From NCBI RefSeq assembly GCF_016900355.1, contig NZ_JACJKA010000017.1:25163-89162 (forward strand): a stretch of 64,000 nt of DNA. Reading direction: 5' to 3'. The stretch's first letter is position 1. The number at the start of each line of letters is the position of its first letter. Shown in pieces: positions 44,703 through 53,133 of this stretch. This DNA is from Bacteroides mediterraneensis. GTDB taxonomy: Bacteria; Bacteroidota; Bacteroidia; Bacteroidales; Bacteroidaceae. The notes beneath the pieces were generated by a model. It was not told the origin of the DNA and did not search any database. It was given only the letters and a program-made list of their open reading frames with translations. The position numbers and the translations under genes are program-made.

Positions 44703-44710
44703 TATCTTTG
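44703..44710 (+). promoter_or_regulatory. -7 box of the response regulator/kinase operon
   Basis: TATCTTTG matches TAnnTTTG; transcription from about 44717 leaves a 15-base leader to ATG 44732. No TTTG at -33. Confidence 0.55.
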
Positions 44711-44731
44711 CGAAAGACACCTTGATATTGT

Positions 44732-46099
44732 ATGGAAGAAAAAGGAAAAATACTCATCATTGACGACAACGAAGACGTGCTCTTCGCGTTAAACCTGCTC
44801 TTGGAGCCTTATATGGAACAGATACGGGTCACCACGCAACCCTCCCGGATTACCCATTTCATGACGACTTTCCACCCCGACGTGATTCTGCTCGACATGA
44901 ATTTCCAGCGGGATGCCATCAGCGGGCAGGAAGGACTGGATTACCTGAAACAGATTCTTCACCTCGACCCGCAGGCGGTAGTGGTATTCATGACGGCGTA
45001 TGCGGATACCGATAAGGCGGTACAGGCCATCAAAGCCGGAGCTACCGACTTTATTTCCAAGCCGTGGGAGAAAGAGAAATTGCTGGCCACCTTGTCGTCT
45101 GCGGTAAAGCTGAGCCGTTCCCGTCAGGAAGTCGGACGGTTGCAGAATGAAGTGCAGGCGTTGAAAGGAGACGACACGCTTCCGGAACTGATTGGCGACT
45201 CTCCGGCCATGCAAAAAGTGAAAGAAACCATCTACAAGCTCTCCGATACGGATGCCAACCTGCTGATACTGGGAGAAAACGGTACGGGAAAAGACTTGGC
45301 GGCACGCATGCTGCGCTTCTTCTCACCCCGACGGGAGCAGGTGTTCATTCCCATCGACTTGGGAAGCATCCCGGAACAGTTGTTCGAAAGTGAATTGTTC
45401 GGGTACGAAAAGGGTGCTTTCACGGATGCCCGGAAAGCGAAACCGGGCAGAATGGAAACGGCTTCGGGAGGTACGTTATTTCTGGATGAAATCGGGAACC
45501 TGTCCCTGCCCATGCAGGCCAAGCTACTGACGGCCATTGAAAAGCAGTGCATCACCCGCTTGGGGGCAGTGAGTCCGATACACATCGATGTCCGCTTGAT
45601 TTGTGCCACCAACGCCAACCTGCATCAGCTGGTGGCGGAAGGGAAATTCCGACAAGACTTGCTCTACCGCATCAATACCGTGGAACTGCATATTCCTCCC
45701 CTCCGGGAACGCGGAGAAGACATCCTGTTGCTGGCCATGCATTTCTTAAGTCAGTACAACCGGAAATACCGCAAGGAAATCAAGGGACTGACGCGTGAGG
45801 CGAAAAACAAACTCTTGAAATATGAATGGCCGGGCAATGTGCGCGAATTGCAGCACACCGTGGAACGGGCCGTCATCTTGAGTGAAAACGGACTTCTGAA
45901 GCCGGATGACTTCCTGTTTCCGCAGGGAAATTCGCCTCGTCCGCAAGTGCTGGCAGAAGAACTGAATCTGGAGAAACTGGAAAAGAATGCGATTGAACGG
46001 GCCTTGAAAATAAGTGCAGGAAACATGAGCAAGGCCGCCGAACTGTTGGGAATTACGCGTTTTGCATTGTATCGGAAACTGGAAAAATGGGGCTTATGA
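44732..46099 (+). CDS. NtrC-type sigma-54-dependent response regulator
   Basis: 455 residues. The receiver domain (1-120) has acidic pocket DDNED (11-15), phospho-acceptor Asp55 in VILLDMNF, Thr in FMTAYAD and Lys in SKPWEKE. The AAA+ domain has Walker A GENGTGKD (about 180), the sigma-54 contact loop as GAFTDA (about 228, where GAFTGA is most common), GGTLFLDEIGNL and the arginine-finger region. A Fis-type helix-turn-helix is at the end (ALKISAGNMSKAAELLGITR). Divergent from the export operon, which it probably activates; the kinase gene overlaps its stop. Confidence 0.95.
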   Translation: MEEKGKILIIDDNEDVLFALNLLLEPYMEQIRVTTQPSRITHFMTTFHPDVILLDMNFQRDAISGQEGLDYLKQILHLDPQAVVVFMTAYADTDKAVQAIKAGATDFISKPWEKEKLLATLSSAVKLSRSRQEVGRLQNEVQALKGDDTLPELIGDSPAMQKVKETIYKLSDTDANLLILGENGTGKDLAARMLRFFSPRREQVFIPIDLGSIPEQLFESELFGYEKGAFTDARKAKPGRMETASGGTLFLDEIGNLSLPMQAKLLTAIEKQCITRLGAVSPIHIDVRLICATNANLHQLVAEGKFRQDLLYRINTVELHIPPLRERGEDILLLAMHFLSQYNRKYRKEIKGLTREAKNKLLKYEWPGNVRELQHTVERAVILSENGLLKPDDFLFPQGNSPRPQVLAEELNLEKLEKNAIERALKISAGNMSKAAELLGITRFALYRKLEKWGL

Positions 46100-47370
46100 A
46101 AACGTATGGATACCACCTCATATTGCACATTGCGGGCTTAGTCCTCTGCATCACCGCAGGCGTACTGGCCATTCAGCATGCACTTTTGTTCTGTAGCATT
46201 ATCTGTGGACTGTTGCTGGTGGGCATCTGCTATCACTTATACCGCATCCAGATGCGTCAGACCGAAACCATGGGTCGCCTCGTGGAATGTATGAAGCAGA
46301 ATGACCTGGGGCAACGGATCTGTGCGCCTTTTGCCGATTCACAGATGCAGAAACTGGCCGACGACCTTTCGCTGGCGCTGAAGAATCTCCGCACCCGCAT
46401 AGTGGACGAGGAGGTAAAGCACCAATACTATGAAATGCTGTTGAACAAGGTGGATACAGCCGTCCTTGTAGCCGACCGGGACAACCGGATAGAATGGATG
46501 AACAAGGCGGCCCGCGAACTGTGGGGACATTGTGCCCTTTTGCCGGAAGAAGTCAGTACCGCCATCCAGGAAAACCGGCAGGTAGCCCACCTGCAAAAGG
46601 GAAATGCCACTTTCGACCTCTCCCTATCCGTCACACACATCCAGCTGCAAGGACGGACCTGCCGGTTGATCAGCCTGAAAAACATTCACGGGGCCTTGGA
46701 ATACAAAGAAATGGAAGCTTGGCAGAAACTGATACGGGTGCTGACGCATGAAATCATGAATTCCATCACTCCGATTATTTCCTTGGCAGATACCTTGAAC
46801 GAGCGGAGTCAGGAACACCCCGACGATGCCCGTACACGCACCTATGTGCAGCAAGGATTACAAGTCATCTACCGCCGGGGAAAAGGATTGCTGGAGTTTG
46901 TGGAGAACTACCGGAAGCTAACCCGCATTTCTGCCCCCGTCAAGGTGGAAATTCCCCTGGAACAATTCTTTACCGATTTGCAACGCCTTTATCCGGAACC
47001 GGAATTTCATTTTGAATACCCGTCTTCTCCCCTTAAATGGCTGGCCGACCGCACACAGATGGAACAGGTGTTCATCAACCTGCTGAAGAACGCCCGCGAG
47101 GCTTGTGCCCATCGGACGCATCCAGATATCCGTGTCCGTGTGGAAGCTCATGCGCAGGAGCTGGTCTTCGAAATCCGTGACAACGGGGAAGGCATGCTGC
47201 CGGAGGTGACAGAGCGTATCTTTGTTCCTTTCTTTACCACCAAAAGCAACGGTTCGGGCATCGGACTCACCCTCTGCAAACAGATTGTCAGCCTGCATGG
47301 AGGACAAATCAGTGTACAAAGCACAGCGGGGAAAGGAAGCTGTTTCCGCCTCTCTTTCCCCGCCATATAA
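46096..47370 (+). CDS. Sensor histidine kinase (NtrB-like)
   Basis: 424 residues from ATG 46096, which overlaps the regulator stop as ATGA; another in-frame ATG at 46087 gives three more residues. Two membrane helices (about 6-26 and 30-49) are joined by only a few residues, so there is no periplasmic sensor domain. A PAS-like region follows (about 110-200, VLVADRDNRIEWMNKAAREL). The phospho-acceptor is His218 in VLTHEIMNSITPI. ATPase boxes: NLLKNAREA, EIRDNGEGM, FVPFFTTKSNGSGIGLTL. Cognate kinase of the upstream regulator. Confidence 0.95.
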   Translation: MKTYGYHLILHIAGLVLCITAGVLAIQHALLFCSIICGLLLVGICYHLYRIQMRQTETMGRLVECMKQNDLGQRICAPFADSQMQKLADDLSLALKNLRTRIVDEEVKHQYYEMLLNKVDTAVLVADRDNRIEWMNKAARELWGHCALLPEEVSTAIQENRQVAHLQKGNATFDLSLSVTHIQLQGRTCRLISLKNIHGALEYKEMEAWQKLIRVLTHEIMNSITPIISLADTLNERSQEHPDDARTRTYVQQGLQVIYRRGKGLLEFVENYRKLTRISAPVKVEIPLEQFFTDLQRLYPEPEFHFEYPSSPLKWLADRTQMEQVFINLLKNAREACAHRTHPDIRVRVEAHAQELVFEIRDNGEGMLPEVTERIFVPFFTTKSNGSGIGLTLCKQIVSLHGGQISVQSTAGKGSCFRLSFPAI

Positions 47371-47387
47371 TCAAATTCCTCAAAGAC

Positions 47388-48539
47388 TTATTTCATGACC
47401 CATTGCAGGCAGACCGGCTTATCGGTGTGGATGGTCTTCCCTGTATCCTGCAAGAGACCGGTTTCTGCATCACGGGCAAATACCTGAATCTCGTTGGTAT
47501 CGCGACAAGCTACCAGCAAATACTTGCCATTGGGTGTAATCGTGAAGTTACGGGGGTGAATACCCGTCAGCTGATAACCCACCTTCGTCAAGGTTCCGTC
47601 GGCAGGAGACACTTTGAAAATGGCCACTCCATCCGCCTTCAGACGGTTGGAAGCATACAGGAACTTTCCGTCAGGTGAAAGATGGATATCGGCACTTCCC
47701 TTCGCGCCTACCGTATCTGCCTTGATGACCTGCTGCTGCGTCAAGGTCTTTCCATCGTATGAAAATACCACGACCTCTCCCGAAAGCTCTGTCAACAGAT
47801 AGGCATGTTTCCCTTGCTTATCGAAACAAGTGTGACGCGGACCGGAACCTGGTGCCAGTTCAATGTCGAAAGCGGCAGCCTCATCCAACAAATCAGTTCC
47901 CTGCGTACCGGAAGACTGTTTCACCGGAAACGCGTGGATACGGTCGGTGCCTAAGTCATTCGCTAAAAGAAGTTTGCCGTCGGGCGTGAAATACACGCAA
48001 TGCAAGTGAGGCTGGTCCTGACGTTCTTTGTCGGCTCCTTTTCCTTGAAAAGCAATGACATGTCCCTCCCCTAAACTTCCATTCGCCAAACGGGGAAAGA
48101 CGGTGATATTGGCTCCCATGTAATTGGCCGTCAACACAAACTTTCCATCCGGACTCACCGTAATATAACACGGTGAAGCTCCTCCCGTCGACTGACTATT
48201 CATCAGCGACAGACTGGCGGTCAGGGTATCCAATGCCAAAGCATTGGCTGTAAAGCCCTTCTCGGTTTCTCCCACGGCATACACGTGTGTACCGTCCTGA
48301 TCTGGTACCAGATAAGAAGGATTCTCAATACCCGACAAGGCACTGGCCTGTACGGCATCGCCTGTCTCCTGATTGAAACGATATACCTTCACCCCTTCCT
48401 GGTTGGCTTTCGCATAACTGCCCACCAGCATCAGCAACGTATCTGCCTCATGGGTTACACTGGTTTTCTGCTCACTCTTTCCGGTGCAGGCTCCCATCAG
48501 GATACCGCCCACACACAATGACATTAAAATCTGTTTCAT
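47388..48539 (-). CDS. Lactonase-family beta-propeller lipoprotein (6-phosphogluconolactonase-like)
   Basis: 383 residues of the 7-bladed lactonase family that includes E. coli Pgl. Blade signatures: NPSYLVPDQDGTHVYAVGE, PCYITVSPDGKFVLTANYMG, GSGPRHTCFDKQGKHAYLLTELSG and GIHPRNFTITPNGKYLLVACRD. A lipobox (LMGAC, Cys18) places it in the cell envelope, away from cytosolic 6-phosphogluconolactone. Activity on another lactone or sugar is therefore as likely as the pentose-phosphate role. Convergent with the kinase gene, 17 bases apart. Confidence 0.88.
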   Translation of the reverse strand: MKQILMSLCVGGILMGACTGKSEQKTSVTHEADTLLMLVGSYAKANQEGVKVYRFNQETGDAVQASALSGIENPSYLVPDQDGTHVYAVGETEKGFTANALALDTLTASLSLMNSQSTGGASPCYITVSPDGKFVLTANYMGANITVFPRLANGSLGEGHVIAFQGKGADKERQDQPHLHCVYFTPDGKLLLANDLGTDRIHAFPVKQSSGTQGTDLLDEAAAFDIELAPGSGPRHTCFDKQGKHAYLLTELSGEVVVFSYDGKTLTQQQVIKADTVGAKGSADIHLSPDGKFLYASNRLKADGVAIFKVSPADGTLTKVGYQLTGIHPRNFTITPNGKYLLVACRDTNEIQVFARDAETGLLQDTGKTIHTDKPVCLQWVMK

Positions 48540-48552
48540 CTTAGATTTACGG

Positions 48553-49320
48553 TTATTTTAATAAAGAATTCAAATACTGTCCCTTCTTCTGCGTCAGCTT
48601 GCCATAACATACCGCATGTTTCGGACAATGGTGGTAACAAGCCTGACACATCGCACAACGGCTGCCCCATTGTGGCTGCCCTTCTACCATACGGATATTC
48701 TCCAGCGGACAACTCTTGGCACAGAGTCCGCAACTGATGCATTCTTCCGATGCATAAAACTTTTTCGGACGGATCATGAAACGGTTGAACATCGGACGCA
48801 CCACATACGTTTTCAGCCAAGGCACACTTCCTTCATGGCAATCAAATCCCTCTTCCCGTCGGGCAATCCGTCGGCTGACATCCTCCACCCTGCTGGGAGC
48901 TAACTTCAGTTTACGAGCCGCCAGTTCCGGTTCGTCCACATCAAAGCCCGACATACAAACGTATGTGTTGGGCATTATCACCGAAAAGCCAGCCTTGCAA
49001 CGCCAGCCCCGTCGAGCTGCAGCACGTGCAAACACTTGTGCCGTCTTTCCTGTATCATCGCCACAAGTACAGACAAAATACAAATAATCGGGTACACCTT
49101 TCCATTCAAGCCGTGCCAACGCTTCCAGTACCACTGGAGGAGGTCCCCATGAATAGACTGGGAATACAAACCCCAGCCTGCCATCGGAAGGCTGCGGGAA
49201 GTCCGGTTTCCCATTCAGCAAATCCGTCAGTTTATATACAGAGTCCTGTAAAAGCTGTCCCAATTGCCGGGCCACCCATTCTGAGTTACCCGTTCCAGAA
49301 AAATAGAAAATCATACCCAT
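48553..49320 (-). CDS. Flavodoxin-like plus 4Fe-4S ferredoxin protein (EFR1 family)
   Basis: 255 residues from ATG 49320; ATG 49314 is equally possible and would start MIFYFSGTGNS. The N-terminal flavodoxin-like FMN domain has the FSGTGNSEWVARQLG phosphate loop and FPVYSWGPPPVV. The C-terminal part binds two 4Fe-4S clusters: CISCGLCAKSCP and CAMCQACYHHCP. It is a cytosolic electron carrier or small redox enzyme; no physiological partner is adjacent. A hairpin lies 30 bases upstream. The longer frame to 49347 begins with TTG and is not used. Confidence 0.88.
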   Translation of the reverse strand: MGMIFYFSGTGNSEWVARQLGQLLQDSVYKLTDLLNGKPDFPQPSDGRLGFVFPVYSWGPPPVVLEALARLEWKGVPDYLYFVCTCGDDTGKTAQVFARAAARRGWRCKAGFSVIMPNTYVCMSGFDVDEPELAARKLKLAPSRVEDVSRRIARREEGFDCHEGSVPWLKTYVVRPMFNRFMIRPKKFYASEECISCGLCAKSCPLENIRMVEGQPQWGSRCAMCQACYHHCPKHAVCYGKLTQKKGQYLNSLLK

Positions 49321-49349
49321 TTCAATTATTCCACATTTCCTATACAAAT

Positions 49350-49394
49350 AAAGCGAAGAACCTTGACACAGAGATATCCAAGATTCCTCGCTTT
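49350..49394 (-). terminator. 16-bp hairpin between the 6S-like RNA and the ferredoxin gene
   Basis: Arms AAAGCGAGGAATCTTG (49394-49379) and CAAGGTTCTTCGCTTT (49365-49350) pair fully on the minus strand, with two G-U pairs that would be mismatches on the other strand. The stem therefore works in leftward RNA. It is followed by ATTTGTAT, a weak tail. It could be a back-up terminator of the small RNA or a leader hairpin of the downstream gene. Confidence 0.5.
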
Positions 49395-49585
49395 AAAAAA
49401 AGAAGAAGCCGTACCCGAGGCGTGACGAAACTCCGAATGACAGGTTTTGAGTGCCCCCCTTCCTTTGTAATCCACCGGCATAAATGCTACCCGAAGGCGT
49501 GGCCCGCCATTGGAAGAAGACGCGTGTCTCGGTATTTCTTATAATTTGATGAGTTTCCCGATTCTGCAAGTACGGCTTCAATTTT
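49395..49585 (-). ncRNA. Bacteroidales-1 RNA, 6S-like
   Basis: About 190 bases with no usable reading frame. The two ends pair: GAAGCCGTAC (49579-49570), six bases into the transcript, with GTACGGCTTC (49414-49405). The closing stem runs straight into TTCTTTTTTT (49404-49395), which serves as its terminator. An exact Bacteroides promoter stands upstream. The place just after rplT, its own promoter and the rod-like closed shape match the published Bacteroidales-1 motif, which I recall has been proposed to be the 6S RNA of this order (an RNA polymerase holoenzyme decoy). Inside is a direct repeat, CGCCTTCGGGTA and CGCCTCGGGTA. Confidence 0.82.
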
Positions 49586-49591
49586 GTATGA

Positions 49592-49622
49592 CAAATATAC
49601 GACAATAATTTGAATCTACAAA
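49592..49622 (-). promoter_or_regulatory. Promoter of the 6S-like RNA
   Basis: TTTG (49622-49619), 19 bases, TATATTTG (49599-49592) is an exact consensus match on the minus strand. It begins 15 bases past the rplT terminator hairpin, so the RNA is an independent transcript. Confidence 0.82.
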
Positions 49623-49631
49623 AAGAATGCA

Positions 49632-49665
49632 TAAAAAAAGGATGCCATTTTATGTGGCATCCTTT
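49632..49665 (-). terminator. Terminator of the rplT operon
   Basis: Perfect 11-bp stem AAAGGATGCCA/TGGCATCCTTT (arms 49665-49655 and 49647-49637) with a 7-base loop, running into TTTTTTTATGC on the minus strand. It lies 28 bases after the rplT stop. Confidence 0.92.
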
Positions 49666-49693
49666 ATACGTTGTCTCCGTTTCCGGGGAAGCA

Positions 49694-50044
49694 TCAAGCA
49701 GCTTTAGCCTTAGCAACTACAGCCTTGAAAGCTTCCGGGTGGTTCATAGCTAAGTCAGCCAAAACCTTACGGTTGATTTCAATACCTGCTTTGTGCAATG
49801 CACCCATCAACTTAGAGTAAGACATACCTTCCAGACGAGCAGCTGCGTTGATACGCTGAATCCACAATGCACGGAAGTTGCGTTTTTTGTTCTTACGGTC
49901 GCGGTATGCATAAGTCAGACCTTTTTCCCAAGTATTCTTAGCAACGGTCCAAACGTTCTTTCTTGCACCAAAGTAACCTCTGGTTAAACCTAAAATTTTC
50001 TTTCTTTTTGCTCTTGAAGCAACGTGATTTACTGATCTTGGCAT
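49694..50044 (-). CDS. rplT: Ribosomal protein L20
   Basis: 116 residues, normal length. A 50S protein needed early in assembly. Basic N-terminus [20 protein letters not shown], then [18 protein letters not shown] and the globular end [20 protein letters not shown]. It is last in thrS-infC-rpmI-rplT, the order conserved in many bacteria. In E. coli L20 represses this operon, but I could not identify an L20-binding fold here. Confidence 0.98.
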   Translation of the reverse strand: MPRSVNHVASRAKRKKILGLTRGYFGARKNVWTVAKNTWEKGLTYAYRDRKNKKRNFRALWIQRINAAARLEGMSYSKLMGALHKAGIEINRKVLADLAMNHPEAFKAVVAKAKAA

Positions 50045-50151
50045 AGTTTTTTAATTCTTTTTTGAATGATAGCGCCGATATTTCACAACCGGACTTGAGG
50101 CTAATGCATTCGGTTAATAATTTAAATGATACGTGTACGCTCTCGTAAAGA

Positions 50152-50349
50152 TTAACGCATGCACAAAAGTTCCTTTACTTGGTTCAAGTTAGCATTGTCT
50201 ACTAAGCCCATGTGGCAAAGGTTTCTTTTCTGCTTTTTAGTCTTCTTAGTCAAAATGTGACTGTGAAAAGCGTGCTTTCTTTTGATTTTACCTGTTCCGG
50301 TAAGAGTGAATCTTTTTTTAGAACCGGAGTTAGTCTTGATCTTTGGCAT
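50152..50349 (-). CDS. rpmI: Ribosomal protein L35
   Basis: 65 residues: [20 protein letters not shown], then [20 protein letters not shown], the standard L35 sequence. It is a small, highly basic 50S protein. It lies between infC (69 bases) and rplT (107 bases). Confidence 0.98.
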   Translation of the reverse strand: MPKIKTNSGSKKRFTLTGTGKIKRKHAFHSHILTKKTKKQKRNLCHMGLVDNANLNQVKELLCMR

Positions 50350-50418
50350 CTTGTTAAATTTTTAATTATTATTATTCAACGTGGCAACGCACTATACCGG
50401 CGCGTTACGCACTTTTTT

Positions 50419-51015
50419 TCATTCTTTCGGTTCAACCGGTTTGGCAGCCTCAGGTTTAGCAGCTTCAGGTTTGGCTGCTTTCTTTGGAGCTCCCGGCTTT
50501 TTCGGAGACAACGATATCGTCATTCTCTTTCCTTCGAGCAACGGCATCTGCTCTACTTTTGCATAGTCTTCCAAGTCGTTGGCAAAACGGAGCAACAGCA
50601 CCTCGCCTTGTTCCTTGAACAGAATGGAACGTCCTTTAAAGAACACGTATGCCTTCACCTTGTCTCCATCCTGCAAGAAGCCGATGGCATGTTTCAGTTT
50701 GAAGTTATAATCATGTTCATCGGTCTGAGGTCCGAAACGGATTTCCTTCACGTTCACCTTCACCTGTTTTGCTTTCTGTTCCTTTGCACGTTTTTTCAAC
50801 TGGTAAAGGAACTTAGAATAATCTATAATTCTACAAACTGGAGGAACGGCATTAGGTGAAATCTCAACCAAGTCGGCTTCATGTTGTTCCGCAAGTTTCA
50901 GCGCTTGCGCAATCGGATATACAGCCGATTCAATGTTATCTCCCACAATACGTACTTCTTTGGCACGAATCTGTTCATTGATTCGATGTTGCCCTTTTAA
51001 CGTGTCATTTTTCAT
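50419..51015 (-). CDS. infC: Translation initiation factor IF-3
   Basis: 198 residues. The N-domain ([33 protein letters not shown]) and C-domain ([38 protein letters not shown]) are complete. The start is ATG, not the AUU used for autoregulation in E. coli. After the C-domain a low-complexity tail of about 30 residues carries three EAAKP repeats ([20 protein letters not shown]). The factor binds 30S subunits and prevents premature joining. It follows the thrS terminator by 55 bases. Confidence 0.97.
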   Translation of the reverse strand: MKNDTLKGQHRINEQIRAKEVRIVGDNIESAVYPIAQALKLAEQHEADLVEISPNAVPPVCRIIDYSKFLYQLKKRAKEQKAKQVKVNVKEIRFGPQTDEHDYNFKLKHAIGFLQDGDKVKAYVFFKGRSILFKEQGEVLLLRFANDLEDYAKVEQMPLLEGKRMTISLSPKKPGAPKKAAKPEAAKPEAAKPVEPKE

Positions 51016-51064
51016 TAAAAATAGTGTCTTCCTTGTTTGTTTTTTGAATTATAAATTAATATTG

Positions 51065-51110
51065 AAAAATCCGTTTGCAACTCCCCACTTTTGTAAGGAG
51101 TTGCAAACGG
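51065..51110 (-). terminator. Terminator or attenuator between thrS and infC
   Basis: A perfect 14-bp stem, CCGTTTGCAACTCC/GGAGTTGCAAACGG (51110-51097 and 51084-51071), with a 12-base loop runs into ATTTTTC on the minus strand. It lies 8 bases after the thrS stop. I see no Bacteroides promoter between it and infC, so partial read-through probably feeds the ribosomal genes. Confidence 0.85.
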
Positions 51111-51118
51111 CTGCAAAT

Positions 51119-53059
51119 TTACCATTTATTTATCATATTATGAACTTCTTCTGCAATATTTTTTGCAAAATCTTCGATTTTCATGGTTCCTTTGTCTCCT
51201 TCACCCTGCTTACGCACTGCAACTTCTCCGTTTTCGGCTTCTTTTTCACCTACAACCAGCATGTAAGGGATACGTTTCAATTCATTGTCACGAATCTTAC
51301 GTCCAATCTTTTCGTTGCGGTCGTCCACGATGGCACGGATATCATATTTCTTCAAATCCTGACGAACCTTGTCGGCATAGTCATTGAATTTTTCAGAGAT
51401 AGGCAGGATAGCTACCTGGTCCGGAGTCAGCCACAACGGGAACTTACCGGCAGTATGTTCAATCAATACGGCTACGAAACGTTCCATAGAGCCGAACGGT
51501 GCACGGTGAATCATCACCGGACGATGTTTCTGGTTATCAGAACCCATGTATTCCAGCTGGAAACGTTCCGGCAAGTTGTAGTCTACCTGGATCGTACCCA
51601 ACTGCCAGCGACGGCCGATGGCATCCTTCACCATGAAGTCCAGCTTCGGGCCGTAGAATGCAGCTTCACCGTATTCTACTTTTGCCTTCAATCCTTTTTC
51701 TTCGCAAGCTTCTACGATGGCACGTTCAGCCTTTTCCCAGTTTTCATCGCTACCGATATACTTTTCACGGTTCACTTTGTCACGCAGAGAAATCTGTGCT
51801 TCAAAGTTTTCCAATCCCATAGAAGTAAACACGATAGAGATAATGTCCATTACGCGGAGGAATTCATCCTTCACCTGATCCGGACGGCAGAAGATGTGCG
51901 CATCATCCTGTGTAAAACTACGTACACGAGTCAATCCGTGCAGCTCACCACTCTGTTCGTAACGGCAAACCGTACCAAATTCTGCAATACGCAACGGCAG
52001 GTCACGATAAGAACGCGGAGAGTTCTTGTAAATCATACAATGGTGAGGACAGTTCATCGGTTTCAGGAAGTACTCTTCCCCTTCTTCCGGAGTGTGGATA
52101 GGCTGGAAAGAATCCTTACCATATTTTGCATAGTGTCCGGAAGTGACATACAACAGTTTGTTACCAATCGGCGGACACATTACTTCCTGATAGTCGTAAC
52201 GTGACTGGATACGACGCAAGAAATCCTGCAGACGGATACGCAGTGCAGTACCCTTCGGCAACCACATCGGAAGTCCCTTACCTACTGTATCAGAGAACAT
52301 GAACAAATCCATTTCCTTACCAATCTTACGGTGGTCACGTTTCTTGGCTTCTTCCAGCATTACCAGATATTCATCCAGCATTTTCTTCTTCGGGAAAGTA
52401 ATACCATAGATACGAGTCATCTGCTTACGGTCTTCCTGACCTCTCCAGTAGGCACCGGCTACAGACAACAATTTGATAGCCTTGATAGGAGCTGTAGAAA
52501 GCAAGTGCGGACCACGGCACAAATCCGTAAACGCACCCTGTGTATAAGTCGTGATGTGACCATCTTCCAATTCAGAAATCAGTTCACACTTGTAAGTTTC
52601 TCCTCTTTCACCAAACATTTTCAAGGCATCAGCCTTAGAGATGTTCTGGCGAACCAATGTTTCTTTCTTGGCAGCCAGTTCAGCCATTTTCTTTTCGATG
52701 GCAGGCAGGTCGCCTTCCTTGATGACAGCCTCACCCGGATCTACGTCATAATAGAATCCGTTTTCGATGGCCGGACCGATACCGAACTGAATGCCCGGAT
52801 ACAATTCCTGCAGCGCTTCAGCCAGCAAGTGTGCACTGGTGTGCCAGAAGGCATGCTTACCTTCTTCGTCATCCCATTTATAAAGAACGAAGTTTGCATC
52901 TTCGTTGATAGGGCGATTCAAATCTACAGTTTCGCCGTTTACGCCACATGCCAGCACATCCTGTGCCAGACGGGAACTGATGCTTTCTGCAATCTGCAGA
53001 CCCGTAACTCCTTCGTTGTACTCACGAACAGAGCCATCAGGAAAAGTTATCTTAACCAT
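51119..53059 (-). CDS. thrS: Threonyl-tRNA synthetase
   Basis: 646 residues. TGS domain (1-62, [17 protein letters not shown]), editing domain with [12 protein letters not shown] (about 73) and later [19 protein letters not shown], then the class II core: motif 2 [20 protein letters not shown] (about 365), zinc-site Cys in [12 protein letters not shown], and motif 3 [15 protein letters not shown]. The C-terminal anticodon-binding domain starts around 545. It charges tRNA-Thr in the cytoplasm and is upstream of infC-rpmI-rplT. Confidence 0.98.
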   Translation of the reverse strand: MVKITFPDGSVREYNEGVTGLQIAESISSRLAQDVLACGVNGETVDLNRPINEDANFVLYKWDDEEGKHAFWHTSAHLLAEALQELYPGIQFGIGPAIENGFYYDVDPGEAVIKEGDLPAIEKKMAELAAKKETLVRQNISKADALKMFGERGETYKCELISELEDGHITTYTQGAFTDLCRGPHLLSTAPIKAIKLLSVAGAYWRGQEDRKQMTRIYGITFPKKKMLDEYLVMLEEAKKRDHRKIGKEMDLFMFSDTVGKGLPMWLPKGTALRIRLQDFLRRIQSRYDYQEVMCPPIGNKLLYVTSGHYAKYGKDSFQPIHTPEEGEEYFLKPMNCPHHCMIYKNSPRSYRDLPLRIAEFGTVCRYEQSGELHGLTRVRSFTQDDAHIFCRPDQVKDEFLRVMDIISIVFTSMGLENFEAQISLRDKVNREKYIGSDENWEKAERAIVEACEEKGLKAKVEYGEAAFYGPKLDFMVKDAIGRRWQLGTIQVDYNLPERFQLEYMGSDNQKHRPVMIHRAPFGSMERFVAVLIEHTAGKFPLWLTPDQVAILPISEKFNDYADKVRQDLKKYDIRAIVDDRNEKIGRKIRDNELKRIPYMLVVGEKEAENGEVAVRKQGEGDKGTMKIEDFAKNIAEEVHNMINKW

Positions 53060-53090
53060 AGTCTTTATGTGTTTATCTGTTATTGAGACG

Positions 53091-53098
53091 CAAAAATA
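53091..53098 (-). promoter_or_regulatory. -7 box of thrS
   Basis: TATTTTTG (53098-53091) on the minus strand gives a leader of about 25 bases, too short for a T-box or threonine attenuator. No clear -33 box. Confidence 0.5.
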
Positions 53099-53133
53099 TA
53101 AACTTTTTAATTAAAGAAGAAAATTGCATTCAT

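Noticed and set aside
49393..49716. 107-codon minus-strand reading frame across the rplT end and the following gap
   Set aside because: It starts inside rplT, crosses the rplT terminator and the promoter of the 6S-like RNA, and has no start codon in its second half. The sequence is explained by the RNA.
53060..53098. T-box or attenuator ahead of thrS
   Set aside because: The leader is about 25 bases, too short, and T-boxes are not expected in this phylum.
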